This document shows positions 8,957 through 17,441 of a stretch of DNA of 64,000 nt, in pieces. Position numbers and translations under genes: made by a program. The notes under the pieces were generated by a model that did not search any database, was not told where the DNA came from, and was given only the letters and a program-made list of their open reading frames with translations. Position 1 is the stretch's first letter; every line of letters begins with the position of its first letter. This stretch comes from Mariaggregatimicrobium sp964498785 (GTDB lineage: Bacteria; Zhuqueibacterota; Zhuqueibacteria; Thermofontimicrobiales; Thiofontviventaceae). The stretch covers positions 116,915-180,914 of the forward strand of contig CAZCJL010000002.1 of the NCBI GenBank assembly GCA_964498785.1. The letters are read 5' to 3'.

Positions 8957-10516
8957 TTACCAATTAAACGTTAAATCAAAGCTAACGTGATTATTTTTTG
9001 AGTTATTACCGGCTTCTCTGTTTAAGTTATCGGTATGGATATAAAAGTAATTCAGTGATAAGAAAATATCTCTGAATAATTGATCTGTGAATTTAAATCC
9101 AAGACTCCACTTGTTTTCAATAATTCCATCGAGAAATTTTTTCCGAATCCCTTCAGATTGTTCGTGTGGTATTGTTATGTCTCCTTTGCCATGCCTTATT
9201 CTTTCGGCAGATAATGCGAAATGTAAATCTCGATTGATCAAATAACCAAATTCCAAATAAAAGTCGTCGGAGTTTGGCCCTAGCCAATGTCCGATGGACT
9301 TGTCGTAATTTTGATAAATATTTATTTCCTTGTAATGGGTATAAACATAAGGTTCAATTCGCGCATATTCCCATTTTAAATCAGCATTGTCCAAACCCAG
9401 TGGAGCTACCCACCGATGACCGGCAAGGAAAGCAAATTTATTACCATAATAAGTGAATGGATTTTCTGCTGAGGTAAAATCATCTAAAAATAATTCAAAA
9501 TAAACTTTATGATTTTTAAATGGAAACAAAGTTATATCCAGCGCCATTGTATTGTTATCTTCATCGCCAAGATGATGTTCGGCCACATGATATGGCATAA
9601 TCGGATTAAGGTAAGCCAGTTCCACATCCCGATTTCCATAGATAATTGCCTCACTGCCACTTATATAAAGCCAATCAAATAATTTTAATTCCAGTCTGTG
9701 GCCGGCCAGATATTTCGTGCCTGTGCCGCTGTGTAAAGTGCCATGAAAGCTACTAAATTGAAAACGGTTGAATGAAAATTTCAGTTTCAACATTTGGAAT
9801 AACGGATTTTCCGAGGAGAGCATCAAACTTCCGCGCAAGCCGGGTCCCCACTTTATTTGATCCCGGCCAAACTCTAACTGAAACCAGGATTTATCCCAAA
9901 TAAGATATGCCCATGCCTCGTCTGAATACACATTTTTCCCGGAAATTGTAATCGGAGTCCCGTATCGCGGATCGAAATTTTCTTCGGTGATATCGGTGCC
10001 GCGATTTAGTGTGTTCCTGGCATGTATCAAAAAATTCAGGTTTTCATTAAATTGGCCCCGGATAATACCGCCCAGTGTTGTCCGGGAAGTTCGCTCGGCT
10101 TCGCAATATTGATCGCCGTTTTTTGAATCAAAAACCTGGGAAAAATCTAAATCGGATTTGATTTTATGGTTTCCTTCTTGCCATGTGAGCAAATGGCGTT
10201 CAGAGTACCGGGGATTGTGAGAGATTTTCAATAAATCCAGTTCTTCGTGAAATTCTCCTTTAAGCTGCTCAAACAAACTCAGTTCAGTAGCGCTTAATAT
10301 CGCCTTGCTTGAATCGATCTTAGCTAAAATGTTTGCGACATCTGTTCGGGTTAACGGGTGTGATCTGGTTTTTAACGAGTGGAATATTCCCCTTGTCTCT
10401 AAACGATCGACAAAACGGTAAACCCAGTGATTCATTGGGACGTTGACGGTTTGGGCAAATAGAGAATATATTAAAATGTTTAAAGAAAAACCTGTAATAA
10501 CGATTATTTTCTTCAT
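8957..10516 (-). CDS. Wzi-like capsule assembly outer-membrane protein
   Basis: A 519-aa protein with a signal peptide ending near 'LFAQ' (residue 22). A short SLH-like start ('HWVYRFVDRLETRGI') precedes a long beta-strand-rich barrel with motifs seen in the Wzi capsule-assembly family: 'FGRDQIKWGPGLRGSLML' (about residues 222-239) and 'NPIMPYHVAEHHLG'. It ends 'VSFDLTFNW', with a terminal aromatic typical of outer-membrane barrels. Wzi anchors or exports surface polysaccharide, which fits the surrounding glycosyltransferases. A good sigma-70-type promoter lies at 10700-10728, leaving a long leader of about 175 bases with some secondary structure. It appears to be the first gene of the 10516 to 2797 half of the locus. 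Confidence 0.82.
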   Translation of the reverse strand: MKKIIVITGFSLNILIYSLFAQTVNVPMNHWVYRFVDRLETRGIFHSLKTRSHPLTRTDVANILAKIDSSKAILSATELSLFEQLKGEFHEELDLLKISHNPRYSERHLLTWQEGNHKIKSDLDFSQVFDSKNGDQYCEAERTSRTTLGGIIRGQFNENLNFLIHARNTLNRGTDITEENFDPRYGTPITISGKNVYSDEAWAYLIWDKSWFQLEFGRDQIKWGPGLRGSLMLSSENPLFQMLKLKFSFNRFQFSSFHGTLHSGTGTKYLAGHRLELKLFDWLYISGSEAIIYGNRDVELAYLNPIMPYHVAEHHLGDEDNNTMALDITLFPFKNHKVYFELFLDDFTSAENPFTYYGNKFAFLAGHRWVAPLGLDNADLKWEYARIEPYVYTHYKEINIYQNYDKSIGHWLGPNSDDFYLEFGYLINRDLHFALSAERIRHGKGDITIPHEQSEGIRKKFLDGIIENKWSLGFKFTDQLFRDIFLSLNYFYIHTDNLNREAGNNSKNNHVSFDLTFNW

Positions 10517-10620
10517 TGTGGTCGCTAAATTTTATAATAAATGGACTGATTTAAATTTCTATCAATCACACGTTTTTTTAATAAATCAACCTGAATTGCA
10601 TGATGAGATGTTGTCTTAGC

Positions 10621-10679
10621 TATCCGTCAGGCAATTTTACTCGTGACCTGAAAATATCAGGTAACAATTCGTCAGGATA
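10621..10679 (-). promoter_or_regulatory. Structured 5' leader of the Wzi-like gene
   Basis: Within the predicted leader, TATCC (10621-10625) can pair with GGATA (10675-10679). They enclose a 6-bp hairpin (ACCTGA 10646-10651, TCAGGT 10657-10662). The 7-mer CGTCAGG occurs twice (10625-10631, 10670-10676). It matches no riboswitch class I recognise. It could be an RNA element, or an operator with two direct-repeat half-sites. Confidence 0.35.
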
Positions 10680-10699
10680 ATTTAAAAGGGAGGGTGATA

Positions 10700-10728
10700 T
10701 TTATATTTATTTCATCTGTCAATATCAA
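10700..10728 (-). promoter_or_regulatory. Sigma-70-type promoter for the Wzi-like gene
   Basis: Read on the minus strand, TTGATA (10728-10723) is separated by exactly 17 bases from TATAAA (10705-10700). It points toward the Wzi-like gene, whose ATG is about 185 bases downstream. Confidence 0.55.
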
Positions 10729-10843
10729 CAAGATTGTTTTTCACTACCAAAACGAAAAGTTCGATTAAGAAATGTAATAAAATAAAGCTAAGAACAAATA
10801 TAATAAAATCGTATTAAATATCAAAGAATTTTTTTTGTGAACA

Positions 10844-11458
10844 CTATAAAGCTGATAATTTTAAAGAGCGAGAAGTGTAAAATTGAATAATTTGTGGTAA
10901 TATATCAACTGTGCGGCGGCTGTTTTTATGACCATCATGGAAAACGTGGATTGATCCAGGTTTGGAAAATTTTATTATTTTTTGAATAATTCGTTCATTT
11001 GAATATTTAATCTGAAAATCATAACTCATTGTTGTCCATAATACGACTTTCAATTGTTGTTGTTCGCATATACGGAGCATTTGGGGCGTGAAGTAACCGT
11101 AAGGAGGCCGAAAGAGAGTGACCTGTTTATTGATAATTTTTTGGATGGTTTCCTGTGTCTTTAAAATTTCGGATAAAATAAATTGACAGGACTTTCCGAT
11201 AAATCTGGGATGCGAATAGGAATGAAGTCCGATTGAATGCCCTTTTTCATAAATATTTTTAACAATTTGCGGATATTTGTTTGCATTTTGTCCGATAATA
11301 AAGAATGTCGCTCGTGCTTGATAAAATTTTAAAATATCCAATATTTGCAGTGTATAGATAGGATGGGGGCCGTCATCAAATGTGAGGAAAATCTCATTTG
11401 TGGCGTCTGGTTTGAACCATAAGATACTTGTAAATATTTTTGAAAGAAGATAATACAT
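10844..11458 (-). CDS. Polysaccharide deacetylase (NodB domain)
   Basis: A compact 204-aa carbohydrate-esterase-4 enzyme. Motif 1 'TFDDGPHP' (about residues 26-33) provides the catalytic and metal Asp. Motif 2 'HSYSHP' (near residue 81) is the HxxxH zinc site. Motif 3 'FRPPYGYF' and the late 'VFHDGHKN' complete the active site. It would remove N-acetyl (or O-acetyl) groups from a sugar polymer or lipid-linked sugar. The first 15 residues are hydrophobic and may act as a signal or anchor. The ATG lies 2 bases after the stop of the upstream GT2 gene, so the two are co-translated. It is the last gene of the 16499 to 10844 half of the locus. Confidence 0.9.
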   Translation of the reverse strand: MYYLLSKIFTSILWFKPDATNEIFLTFDDGPHPIYTLQILDILKFYQARATFFIIGQNANKYPQIVKNIYEKGHSIGLHSYSHPRFIGKSCQFILSEILKTQETIQKIINKQVTLFRPPYGYFTPQMLRICEQQQLKVVLWTTMSYDFQIKYSNERIIQKIIKFSKPGSIHVFHDGHKNSRRTVDILPQIIQFYTSRSLKLSAL

Positions 11459-11460
11459 GG

Positions 11461-12579
11461 CTATTTTTCTTTCCAGGTAAATTTTCCGAAGAGGCCGGCT
11501 ATACCTACGTATAAAATATAGGGAATTTGAAAAATTTCTGCAAGCAGGAAATACTTTAATAGATCTCTGCGCAATACCAGCGATGTGCCTTTATCTAATA
11601 ATAGAAAATCCGCGATTATTTTACATACAAATGCAATTAACAAAAAAGGCAGGGATTTGAAATGATATATAGAAATAGGGATTGTGAGGAACAAGATGGT
11701 GTAAAACAGATAGACTGAAATCAGGTACAGCACAAAAAATGGGTTATGATAATGGATTCCCTTTGAGGCCCAACGCGATCTTTGATTCAGAAATTCTCTA
11801 AACGAAAGCACCGGGCTGGTAGAAACGATGGCAGACGTCTCGGCGGCGAATCGAATTTTCCAGTCAGTTGTGTGCGCTACTTTTTGGATGAATAAATCAT
11901 CGTCTCCGCTGATAAGCGTTTTATGTTCTGAAAATCCGTCCACGTCATTAAAAACATTGCGGCGGTAGGCGAGGTTTGCGCCATTACCAATTAATGGCAA
12001 GTCCAGACCAATACTTCCGGCGCCGGCAAAAACCAGCGATAAAAATTCTACTGACTGCACTTTATGAAATAGGGTAATTTCTTTTTGTTGATTGAAAACA
12101 ACAAATCCACAAACCACTCCCACATTGTCCTCGAAATAACGTACCATGCTTTGAAGCCATGTGTTGGTAACGATGCAATCAGCGTCTGTGGTGAAAATGA
12201 TTTGATGGGAACTGTGTTCAATGCCCATGGAAATTGCATGTTTTTTAGGCGATATGTTCGTAACTCGCTCTGTTAAATGAAGTGCCTTAAAATTATTATA
12301 TCGGGATTGATACACGTCTATAATCGCTGCCGTATCGTCTGTGGAATGATCATTTACAACAATGATTTCGATTTTATCATGCGGATAAGATTGCGCTAAA
12401 AGAGCGTTCAGGCATGATTCGATATTTTCAGCTTCATTCCGTGCAGGAATGATGATTGAGATAGAATAGAGATTCTCGTTTTTGCCAGTTCGCAAACGAA
12501 AGAGACCGCGATAGAATTGCACTACATTCAGAATATAGATTGCCGTTAAAAATCCCAGTAAAATAATGAATACTATCAT
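11461..12579 (-). CDS. Membrane family-2 glycosyltransferase (QxxRW type)
   Basis: A 372-aa member of the local GT2 set. It has an N-terminal membrane helix, 'IIIPARNEAENI', 'VVNDHSTDDT', 'FTTDADCI', 'SGDDDLFIQKV' and 'LNQRSRWASKG' (QxxRW intact), then three C-terminal hydrophobic segments. Its first catalytic Asp motif reads ND rather than DD. It sits 1 base from the flippase-like gene upstream and 2 bases from the deacetylase downstream, so glycosyl transfer and deacetylation are probably consecutive steps on the same product. A deacetylated beta-linked hexosamine, as in PNAG-like polymers, is one possibility but is not shown. Confidence 0.88.
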   Translation of the reverse strand: MIVFIILLGFLTAIYILNVVQFYRGLFRLRTGKNENLYSISIIIPARNEAENIESCLNALLAQSYPHDKIEIIVVNDHSTDDTAAIIDVYQSRYNNFKALHLTERVTNISPKKHAISMGIEHSSHQIIFTTDADCIVTNTWLQSMVRYFEDNVGVVCGFVVFNQQKEITLFHKVQSVEFLSLVFAGAGSIGLDLPLIGNGANLAYRRNVFNDVDGFSEHKTLISGDDDLFIQKVAHTTDWKIRFAAETSAIVSTSPVLSFREFLNQRSRWASKGIHYHNPFFVLYLISVYLFYTILFLTIPISIYHFKSLPFLLIAFVCKIIADFLLLDKGTSLVLRRDLLKYFLLAEIFQIPYILYVGIAGLFGKFTWKEK

Positions 12580-12580
12580 T

Positions 12581-13633
12581 TTAGTTTGATGATGATGAAT
12601 CGTACAAGTTAATTAATCTGTTTTTCAAAACAATTACCAATCCCAATAAGCTGGGAAAAAGAATATTAATCGTAAAAATAAGAATTGAAGCATTAAAGGC
12701 TGTTGTGTTGTTCGCACCAATTTTTCCGAAAAAGAGAACAGCCGCACTCTCCCGAATACCCAAATCCCCTAATGATATTGGAAGCATGGATTTTACGAGC
12801 AAGGTTGAGGAGACAGCTTTGAAAACATTTAAAACAGATACATGTTCAAACGCGACCGCGGCTAAATAAAATTGAGTAAAGAAAATAATATAAAACAAAA
12901 ACGAAAATCCCAATAGTTTTAATGCCTGTTGTTTGTGAAAATTATCAAAACTGCTGCTTAGCAACTTAATTTTGTCTCTGAAAGGTAATAAGATATTAAT
13001 ACGATAGAGAAAGTTTTTAAATAATTCAGGATGAATTAATAAATAACGAAGCAGCAAAAGTGCACTGAACGTAAAAAGAACGATTGGCAGAAATGTATAA
13101 AAATGAAGCTGACGTGCTATAAGGCTCAACAATCCAACAGCGCCAGCGAAAATAACAATGGACAGGGAAAAGAATTTATCGATGAACGCCAGTCCCATCA
13201 ACTTTACCCAGGAGCAGTCTTTTATAAAAAATGCCCGCCCGAACTCTCCGACACGACCCGGTGTAATAAAACCAAAAGTAAATCCCACCAGTAGTGAATA
13301 AAGGGACTCTCTGGATGTAACGTTTGGTTTAACTAATTTAAGCAGAAATTTCCATTTATAATACTGAATGTAGATGTTGGGGATCACCAGGAGAAAAGTT
13401 AGATAGATAAAATAATTGTTGGCCTGGCGGAAAGTCGATAGTATGTTGGTTATATTCAAATTTTTGACCAACATTATCATCACCAGTGCGGTGAACAGAA
13501 GTTTCAGAAAGAAAACCAGTCTTCTTTTAGAGATAAACTTTTTGACCCTGGGTACAGTTTTTACAGATGTGGATTGATTTTTGTTGACTGGCGCGGTTTC
13601 CCCGATTGGTGAAGTGCCGTCTAAATTTTTCAT
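12581..13633 (-). CDS. Lysylphosphatidylglycerol-synthase-TM/flippase-like membrane protein
   Basis: A polytopic membrane protein of the LPG-synthase transmembrane (UPF0104) family, without the C-terminal aminoacyl-transferase domain. About eight hydrophobic helices are visible, with the family strings 'FGFITPGRVGEFGRAFF' and 'LPISLGDLGIRESAAVLFF'. Stand-alone members often accompany polysaccharide or glycolipid genes. The frame is open from ATG 13675. I prefer ATG 13633 because GGAG lies 11 bases before it. Either start overlaps the preceding radical SAM gene (stop 13527) by 107 or 149 bases. The first 35 residues are low-complexity and look like out-of-frame reading of that gene. The conserved part starts around 'RRLVFFLKLL', right at the radical SAM stop. 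Confidence 0.8.
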   Translation of the reverse strand: MKNLDGTSPIGETAPVNKNQSTSVKTVPRVKKFISKRRLVFFLKLLFTALVMIMLVKNLNITNILSTFRQANNYFIYLTFLLVIPNIYIQYYKWKFLLKLVKPNVTSRESLYSLLVGFTFGFITPGRVGEFGRAFFIKDCSWVKLMGLAFIDKFFSLSIVIFAGAVGLLSLIARQLHFYTFLPIVLFTFSALLLLRYLLIHPELFKNFLYRINILLPFRDKIKLLSSSFDNFHKQQALKLLGFSFLFYIIFFTQFYLAAVAFEHVSVLNVFKAVSSTLLVKSMLPISLGDLGIRESAAVLFFGKIGANNTTAFNASILIFTINILFPSLLGLVIVLKNRLINLYDSSSSN

Positions 13634-14564
13634 AACGTTCAGAGCTCCAGATTTGGGTGAAGTTTGTTTGCCCATTCACTTTCCCAAAAGTGAATTGACC
13701 ATTTTTGTCAAAACAGCAGGGAACAACAGCGCCATCGCTTAGAATGGTCGCACTTGCCCATAAGCGACTGCAAAACATGCGATTTGAATTTTGCAGGATT
13801 AATTGATCCTCTTCACGAATATATCGGCGTCGCTTTTGATTTAACGGTAAAAATTCGTTTACATTGGCAACAGATTCTACCTGAACAGTTTTAAAAAGTA
13901 TTTTATCCACTTTTAAGTCCTGTCCAAGTTTTTTTATGGCAGAAATTTGATGTTCATTATGTCTCATCACAAGAAATTGCAATGAAATTAATGGTATGCG
14001 TTTGCCCATTTTTCTTTTTATACGAACGAGATTTTTAATACCTTCAATAACTCGTTCGAAATTTCCGCCGGTACGGTATTTCTGGTACGTCTGTTGATCC
14101 GCGCCATCAAGTGAAATGATCAACTGGTCTAACCCGCTAAAAATCAGCTTGCGACAAATTTTTTCCTCATGTAAAAAATGACCGTTCGTGCTGCTGATAA
14201 CATATATGCAATGCTTTTTTGCATACTTAATACAATTGATCAGTTCCCTGTTTATAAATGGTTCACCTTGATTAAACAATACAATATAACAAAGTTCATT
14301 CTTTAATTCATCAATTATATTTTCAAATGTCGAAAAAGGCATGTTTTCCAATGGCCTGGTTAATTTCCCTGTTCCTGTGGCACATTGTGCACATTTTAAA
14401 TTACATCGATTTGTAGGCTCGATTGTAAGAATATAGGGCTTGCCCAGCAGGAGATATTTTTTGAACAGACGTGAAAATGTCAACGAGAGCTGAACTTTTA
14501 ATATATTTTTTATTCGAGAAAAAGATAATGCCCGGATAAGGCGGATATCTGCAATTGCTTTCAT
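13527..14564 (-). CDS. Radical SAM/SPASM protein
   Basis: A 345-aa radical SAM enzyme. 'EPTNRCNLKCAQCATG' carries the C-x3-C-x2-C cluster (about residues 55-62), followed by 'LFNQGEPFINREL' and 'STNGHFL'. The C-terminal SPASM region has 'VVPCCFDKNGQFTFGKV' (near residue 280) and ends with 'HICKNCTQGQ', the expected auxiliary-cluster cysteines, so the stop at 13527 is credible. The end of the gene runs into the start of the flippase-like gene in another frame. No clear ribosome-binding site precedes the ATG. Enzymes of this group occur in many glycan and lipid clusters, usually with unknown substrates. Confidence 0.85.
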   Translation of the reverse strand: MKAIADIRLIRALSFSRIKNILKVQLSLTFSRLFKKYLLLGKPYILTIEPTNRCNLKCAQCATGTGKLTRPLENMPFSTFENIIDELKNELCYIVLFNQGEPFINRELINCIKYAKKHCIYVISSTNGHFLHEEKICRKLIFSGLDQLIISLDGADQQTYQKYRTGGNFERVIEGIKNLVRIKRKMGKRIPLISLQFLVMRHNEHQISAIKKLGQDLKVDKILFKTVQVESVANVNEFLPLNQKRRRYIREEDQLILQNSNRMFCSRLWASATILSDGAVVPCCFDKNGQFTFGKVNGQTNFTQIWSSERYEKFRRHFTNRGNRASQQKSIHICKNCTQGQKVYL

Positions 14565-14592
14565 TTAATTTTATTCTTTATGTAGTTAAGCG

Positions 14593-15375
14593 CTACTTTC
14601 GTTTATAACAGATAATGTACCATGTCGGATTTACAAAATAATTGAAACAGCCGAATGCGTCATTTACAAACGCGGTAATTCGTTTTTCGCAATGCCATGC
14701 CTTTAAAAGCGCCACGATCCTGAGATGTGTTTTACTGCATACAATGCCGGTTGGGGCCTGAAATAAATATTTTGCCACTTTTTTGTTTTCAAATGTTATG
14801 TCAAAGCCGTGGTCCAATAATAATGTTTTTAATCGAAACAAACTAAACAATGCCGGCCAATCCCGGCGGTTCCTTCGGTCTTTGCGAAAAATGCTTCTAA
14901 CAAAAAAGACAACCCAGCTTCTGGGTAAGACTGATACAAGTGGAGCATGCCAGTGCGGATCTGAAATGAAGTTTACAGGTGATAATCGATTGGGAGTATT
15001 TACAAAAAGTATCCCGCCTTTTTTTAACATGCGATTTATTTCAGATAATACCATTGCTGCATTTTCCGTATGCTCTATTACATCTTGAAGAATAATTGCA
15101 TCAAAATGTTCATTTTTAAAGCCGAGATTTTCTCCGGCCATTATAGCAAACGGAAATTTGTTCGATTTATAGTTGAGGCGATTGGTAATATCAACTCCGT
15201 AAACCCGGGCGCCATAGTTCGCAATTACCGTGACTGTGCTGCCATTACCACAACCGATGTCCAGAATATGCGCTTCTTTTAGTGACAGATGTTTTTTTAG
15301 TAAATAAGCGACCAGTTGGCCTCGCTCCTCACTAAAACGAGAATAGTTTTCCCACGTGGTTAAGTGGCTGTTCAT
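14593..15375 (-). CDS. Class I SAM-dependent methyltransferase
   Basis: A 260-aa methyltransferase. The SAM-binding motif I 'ILDIGCGNGST' is near residue 41, the acidic loop is 'VYGVDITN', and motif II and post-II are 'DAIILQDVIEHTENAAM' and 'LKKGGILFVNTPN'. These match the Methyltransf_11 type. The C-terminal 100 residues are more hydrophobic and may bind a lipid-linked or glycan substrate. A longer reading starts at 15390. The ATG at 15375 is preferred because it overlaps the stop of the upstream GT2 gene (TAATG), a classic coupling arrangement. It probably methylates the sugar or lipid made by the surrounding enzymes. Confidence 0.85.
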   Translation of the reverse strand: MNSHLTTWENYSRFSEERGQLVAYLLKKHLSLKEAHILDIGCGNGSTVTVIANYGARVYGVDITNRLNYKSNKFPFAIMAGENLGFKNEHFDAIILQDVIEHTENAAMVLSEINRMLKKGGILFVNTPNRLSPVNFISDPHWHAPLVSVLPRSWVVFFVRSIFRKDRRNRRDWPALFSLFRLKTLLLDHGFDITFENKKVAKYLFQAPTGIVCSKTHLRIVALLKAWHCEKRITAFVNDAFGCFNYFVNPTWYIICYKRK

Positions 15376-16499
15376 TATTCTTGTTCCCAAACTATTTTTC
15401 CAAAAAGTGCGCGAGGTCCGCTAATAAGATTATAGAATAAAGAGTATATTTCCCATAGAAAATAAAATTTGAGGAAATGAGTCATTTTAAATGTCCTTGC
15501 CCCGGTACGCAGGAAAAGATAGTTTAAAAGTATTTTGGTGAAAAACAACGTTAATGCAAATACCTGGTAAAAGCCCATTATCAAAGAAATCACGAGAAAT
15601 AAATAGCAACCGAAATTTGTTAAATGCATAACAGCATAAAATATTTTAAGAGATAATGGAAAATATTTTCCAGCAGAAATATGACGTTTTTTTTGAGTTA
15701 ATAATTGGGATATTGTTTTCGTCTGCAAACTGGGGACTACGGAATGGGGCGAGACATTATATTTAATTTTCCAGTCTGTTTTTTGATTGATGAGATGCAT
15801 GAAAAGATCATCATCTCCGGATAGTGATTTCAAAATATCCGTGAATCCGTTGACTTCATTAAAAGCTGATTTGCGATAGGCAATGTTTCGCCCGGTGCAT
15901 GTAATCGGAAAATTGCGGCTGATTCCTGCGGCAGCAAAACTCGCGGCAACCAGGCTATCCAATTGGACAAGTTTACCGAGCAGCGAATTTTCAGGATCAA
16001 TCAGCGGGGAGAACCCGGCAACAAACCCAACTTTTTTGTCAAAACATGAAACGGTTGCCCGAATCCATTGCTGAGGGGGGATACAATCAGCGTCTGTGAG
16101 CAAAATTAAATCGTGCTTTGCATAAGACATTGCCGTGGATAGTGCTATCTTTTTAGAGCTTTTGGCTACTGTGTATAAATTTTGTAAAGACCTCTGAATT
16201 TGTACAATTTTCAATTGTGGATATGAGCGACGAATATCTTGAAGTATCGAATACGTGTTATCTGTGGATTGATCGTCCACAACGATAATTTCATATAAAT
16301 CCGCTCGATAATTCTGATTAATAATTGCCATTATACATGGTCTGATATTTTGTTCTTCATTGTATGCGGCCACAATTACAGAGACTGGTCGTTTCTTTTT
16401 ATTTTTGCAAGGGTTGAGATTTTTCAAGCTGCTGTTTAGAAACAGTAAAATAGTAGAATAGATAAGAACAAGAGCAATCAATAAAATTATGAGTACCAT
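15375..16499 (-). CDS. Membrane family-2 glycosyltransferase (QxxRH variant)
   Basis: A 374-aa GT2, first gene of the minus-strand locus. It has an N-terminal membrane helix, 'VIVAAYNEEQNI', 'VVDDQSTDNT', 'LLTDADCIP', 'LSGDDDLFMHL' and 'LTQKKRHISAG', then C-terminal hydrophobic segments. Like the GT2 at 7778-8944, it has QxxRH instead of QxxRW. The stop overlaps the start of the methyltransferase gene. Upstream, a weak promoter-like TTGCTT-N17-TAGCTT is the best I can find, so initiation of the 16499 to 10844 unit is not well defined. Confidence 0.87.
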   Translation of the reverse strand: MVLIILLIALVLIYSTILLFLNSSLKNLNPCKNKKKRPVSVIVAAYNEEQNIRPCIMAIINQNYRADLYEIIVVDDQSTDNTYSILQDIRRSYPQLKIVQIQRSLQNLYTVAKSSKKIALSTAMSYAKHDLILLTDADCIPPQQWIRATVSCFDKKVGFVAGFSPLIDPENSLLGKLVQLDSLVAASFAAAGISRNFPITCTGRNIAYRKSAFNEVNGFTDILKSLSGDDDLFMHLINQKTDWKIKYNVSPHSVVPSLQTKTISQLLTQKKRHISAGKYFPLSLKIFYAVMHLTNFGCYLFLVISLIMGFYQVFALTLFFTKILLNYLFLRTGARTFKMTHFLKFYFLWEIYSLFYNLISGPRALFGKIVWEQE

Positions 16500-16610
16500 A
16501 GAAATTAACTTGTTTGATAAAAGTAAAAGCTATCAAAATTTTAATAAATAAGCAAGGTATTTTTTGAATTAATTGAGAGTTGTGAATGTAAAAATCGGAA
16601 ATGTTTATCC

Positions 16611-16639
16611 TTGACTTTTATTTATTTTTTTCATAAATT
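16611..16639 (+). promoter_or_regulatory. Candidate promoter for the rsmI-ino1-ctp operon
   Basis: TTGACT (16611-16616), 17 bases, then TAAATT (16634-16639) points to rsmI at 16725. A second, weaker candidate (TTGACG starting near 16665) lies closer to the gene. Confidence 0.5.
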
Positions 16640-16724
16640 GATAATTTAATTTTTAGAAAAATACCTTGACGATTTTAAAAATTAAATGTTTAACAACTTT
16701 TGTACCAGGGAGCATTAAAATTAC

Positions 16725-17441
16725 TTGACGTCTGAATTACCCGACGGCCACGGAACGCTTTACATTGTAAGCACCCCGATCGGGAATTTAAAAGATATTA
16801 CTCTCCGAGCTTTGGATGTACTTTCATCTGTTAATACGATTGCAGCAGAAGACACCAGAAAGACAGGAATTTTATTAAAGCACTACGGAATTCAAACAAA
16901 AACAACAAGCTATTTTGACTTTAATAAAGAGAAGAAAACGCCGTTTTTATTGGAACGGTTGAAACACGGAGATTCGATAGCTGTTGTTTCGGATGCGGGA
17001 ACCCCGGGAATATCCGATCCTGCTTTCTATCTGGTGCGGGCTGTGATTCAGGAAAATATTAAAGTGGAAGCCATCCCCGGCGCGACTGCATTTGTCCCGG
17101 GTTTGATCGTATCTGGTTTACCAACGGATCGTTTTGTTTTTGAAGGATTTTTACCTGCGAAAAAAGGAAGACAAACGCGGCTGAATTTCTTAAAAAATGA
17201 AAAACGAACGATTCTATTGTATGAATCACCAAAAAGAATTTTAAAAACATTGGGACAATTGTTTGACGTATTTGGAAATCGCCGTGTATGTATTGCGCGG
17301 GAATTAACAAAAAAGTTTGAAGAAATATCTCGCGGTCAATTAAGTGATTTTTGTTCATTAAGGCTCCCAATTAAACAAAAAGGTGAATTTGTAATTATAA
17401 TTGAAGGCAGAAAGGACGGGGAGGACTGTGAAAAAAATTGA
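16725..17441 (+). CDS. rsmI: 16S rRNA (cytidine-1402-2'-O)-methyltransferase RsmI
   Basis: Transfers a methyl group from SAM to the 2'-OH of C1402 in the 16S rRNA decoding centre. The 238-aa tetrapyrrole-methylase-fold protein shows the RsmI strings 'YIVSTPIGNLKDITLRAL', 'AAEDTRKTGILL', 'VSDAGTPGISDP', 'AIPGATAFVPGL' and 'FEGFLPAKKGRQ'. The C-terminal domain is short, as in many non-proteobacterial RsmI. The start is TTG at 16725, preceded by AGGGAG about 11 bases upstream; no ATG fits. It heads a tightly packed operon and overlaps the next gene by 14 bases. The placement with lipid genes is probably incidental. Confidence 0.93.
   Translation: MTSELPDGHGTLYIVSTPIGNLKDITLRALDVLSSVNTIAAEDTRKTGILLKHYGIQTKTTSYFDFNKEKKTPFLLERLKHGDSIAVVSDAGTPGISDPAFYLVRAVIQENIKVEAIPGATAFVPGLIVSGLPTDRFVFEGFLPAKKGRQTRLNFLKNEKRTILLYESPKRILKTLGQLFDVFGNRRVCIARELTKKFEEISRGQLSDFCSLRLPIKQKGEFVIIIEGRKDGEDCEKN

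Larger units (their letters stand above)
10517..10843. other. AT-rich intergenic region with promoter and structured leader
   Basis: This 327-base gap holds no supportable gene. It separates the deacetylase gene (stop 10844) from the Wzi-like gene (start 10516). It contains a minus-strand promoter candidate (10700-10728) and a palindrome-containing leader (10621-10679). The part next to the deacetylase stop is plain AT-rich sequence. Confidence 0.7.

Noticed and set aside
2797..16499. Hopanoid-modification cluster (HpnH/I/J/K-like)
   Set aside because: Radical SAM, GT2 and deacetylase genes are present, but no squalene-hopene cyclase or YdjC-type deacetylase, and the deacetylase is NodB-type.
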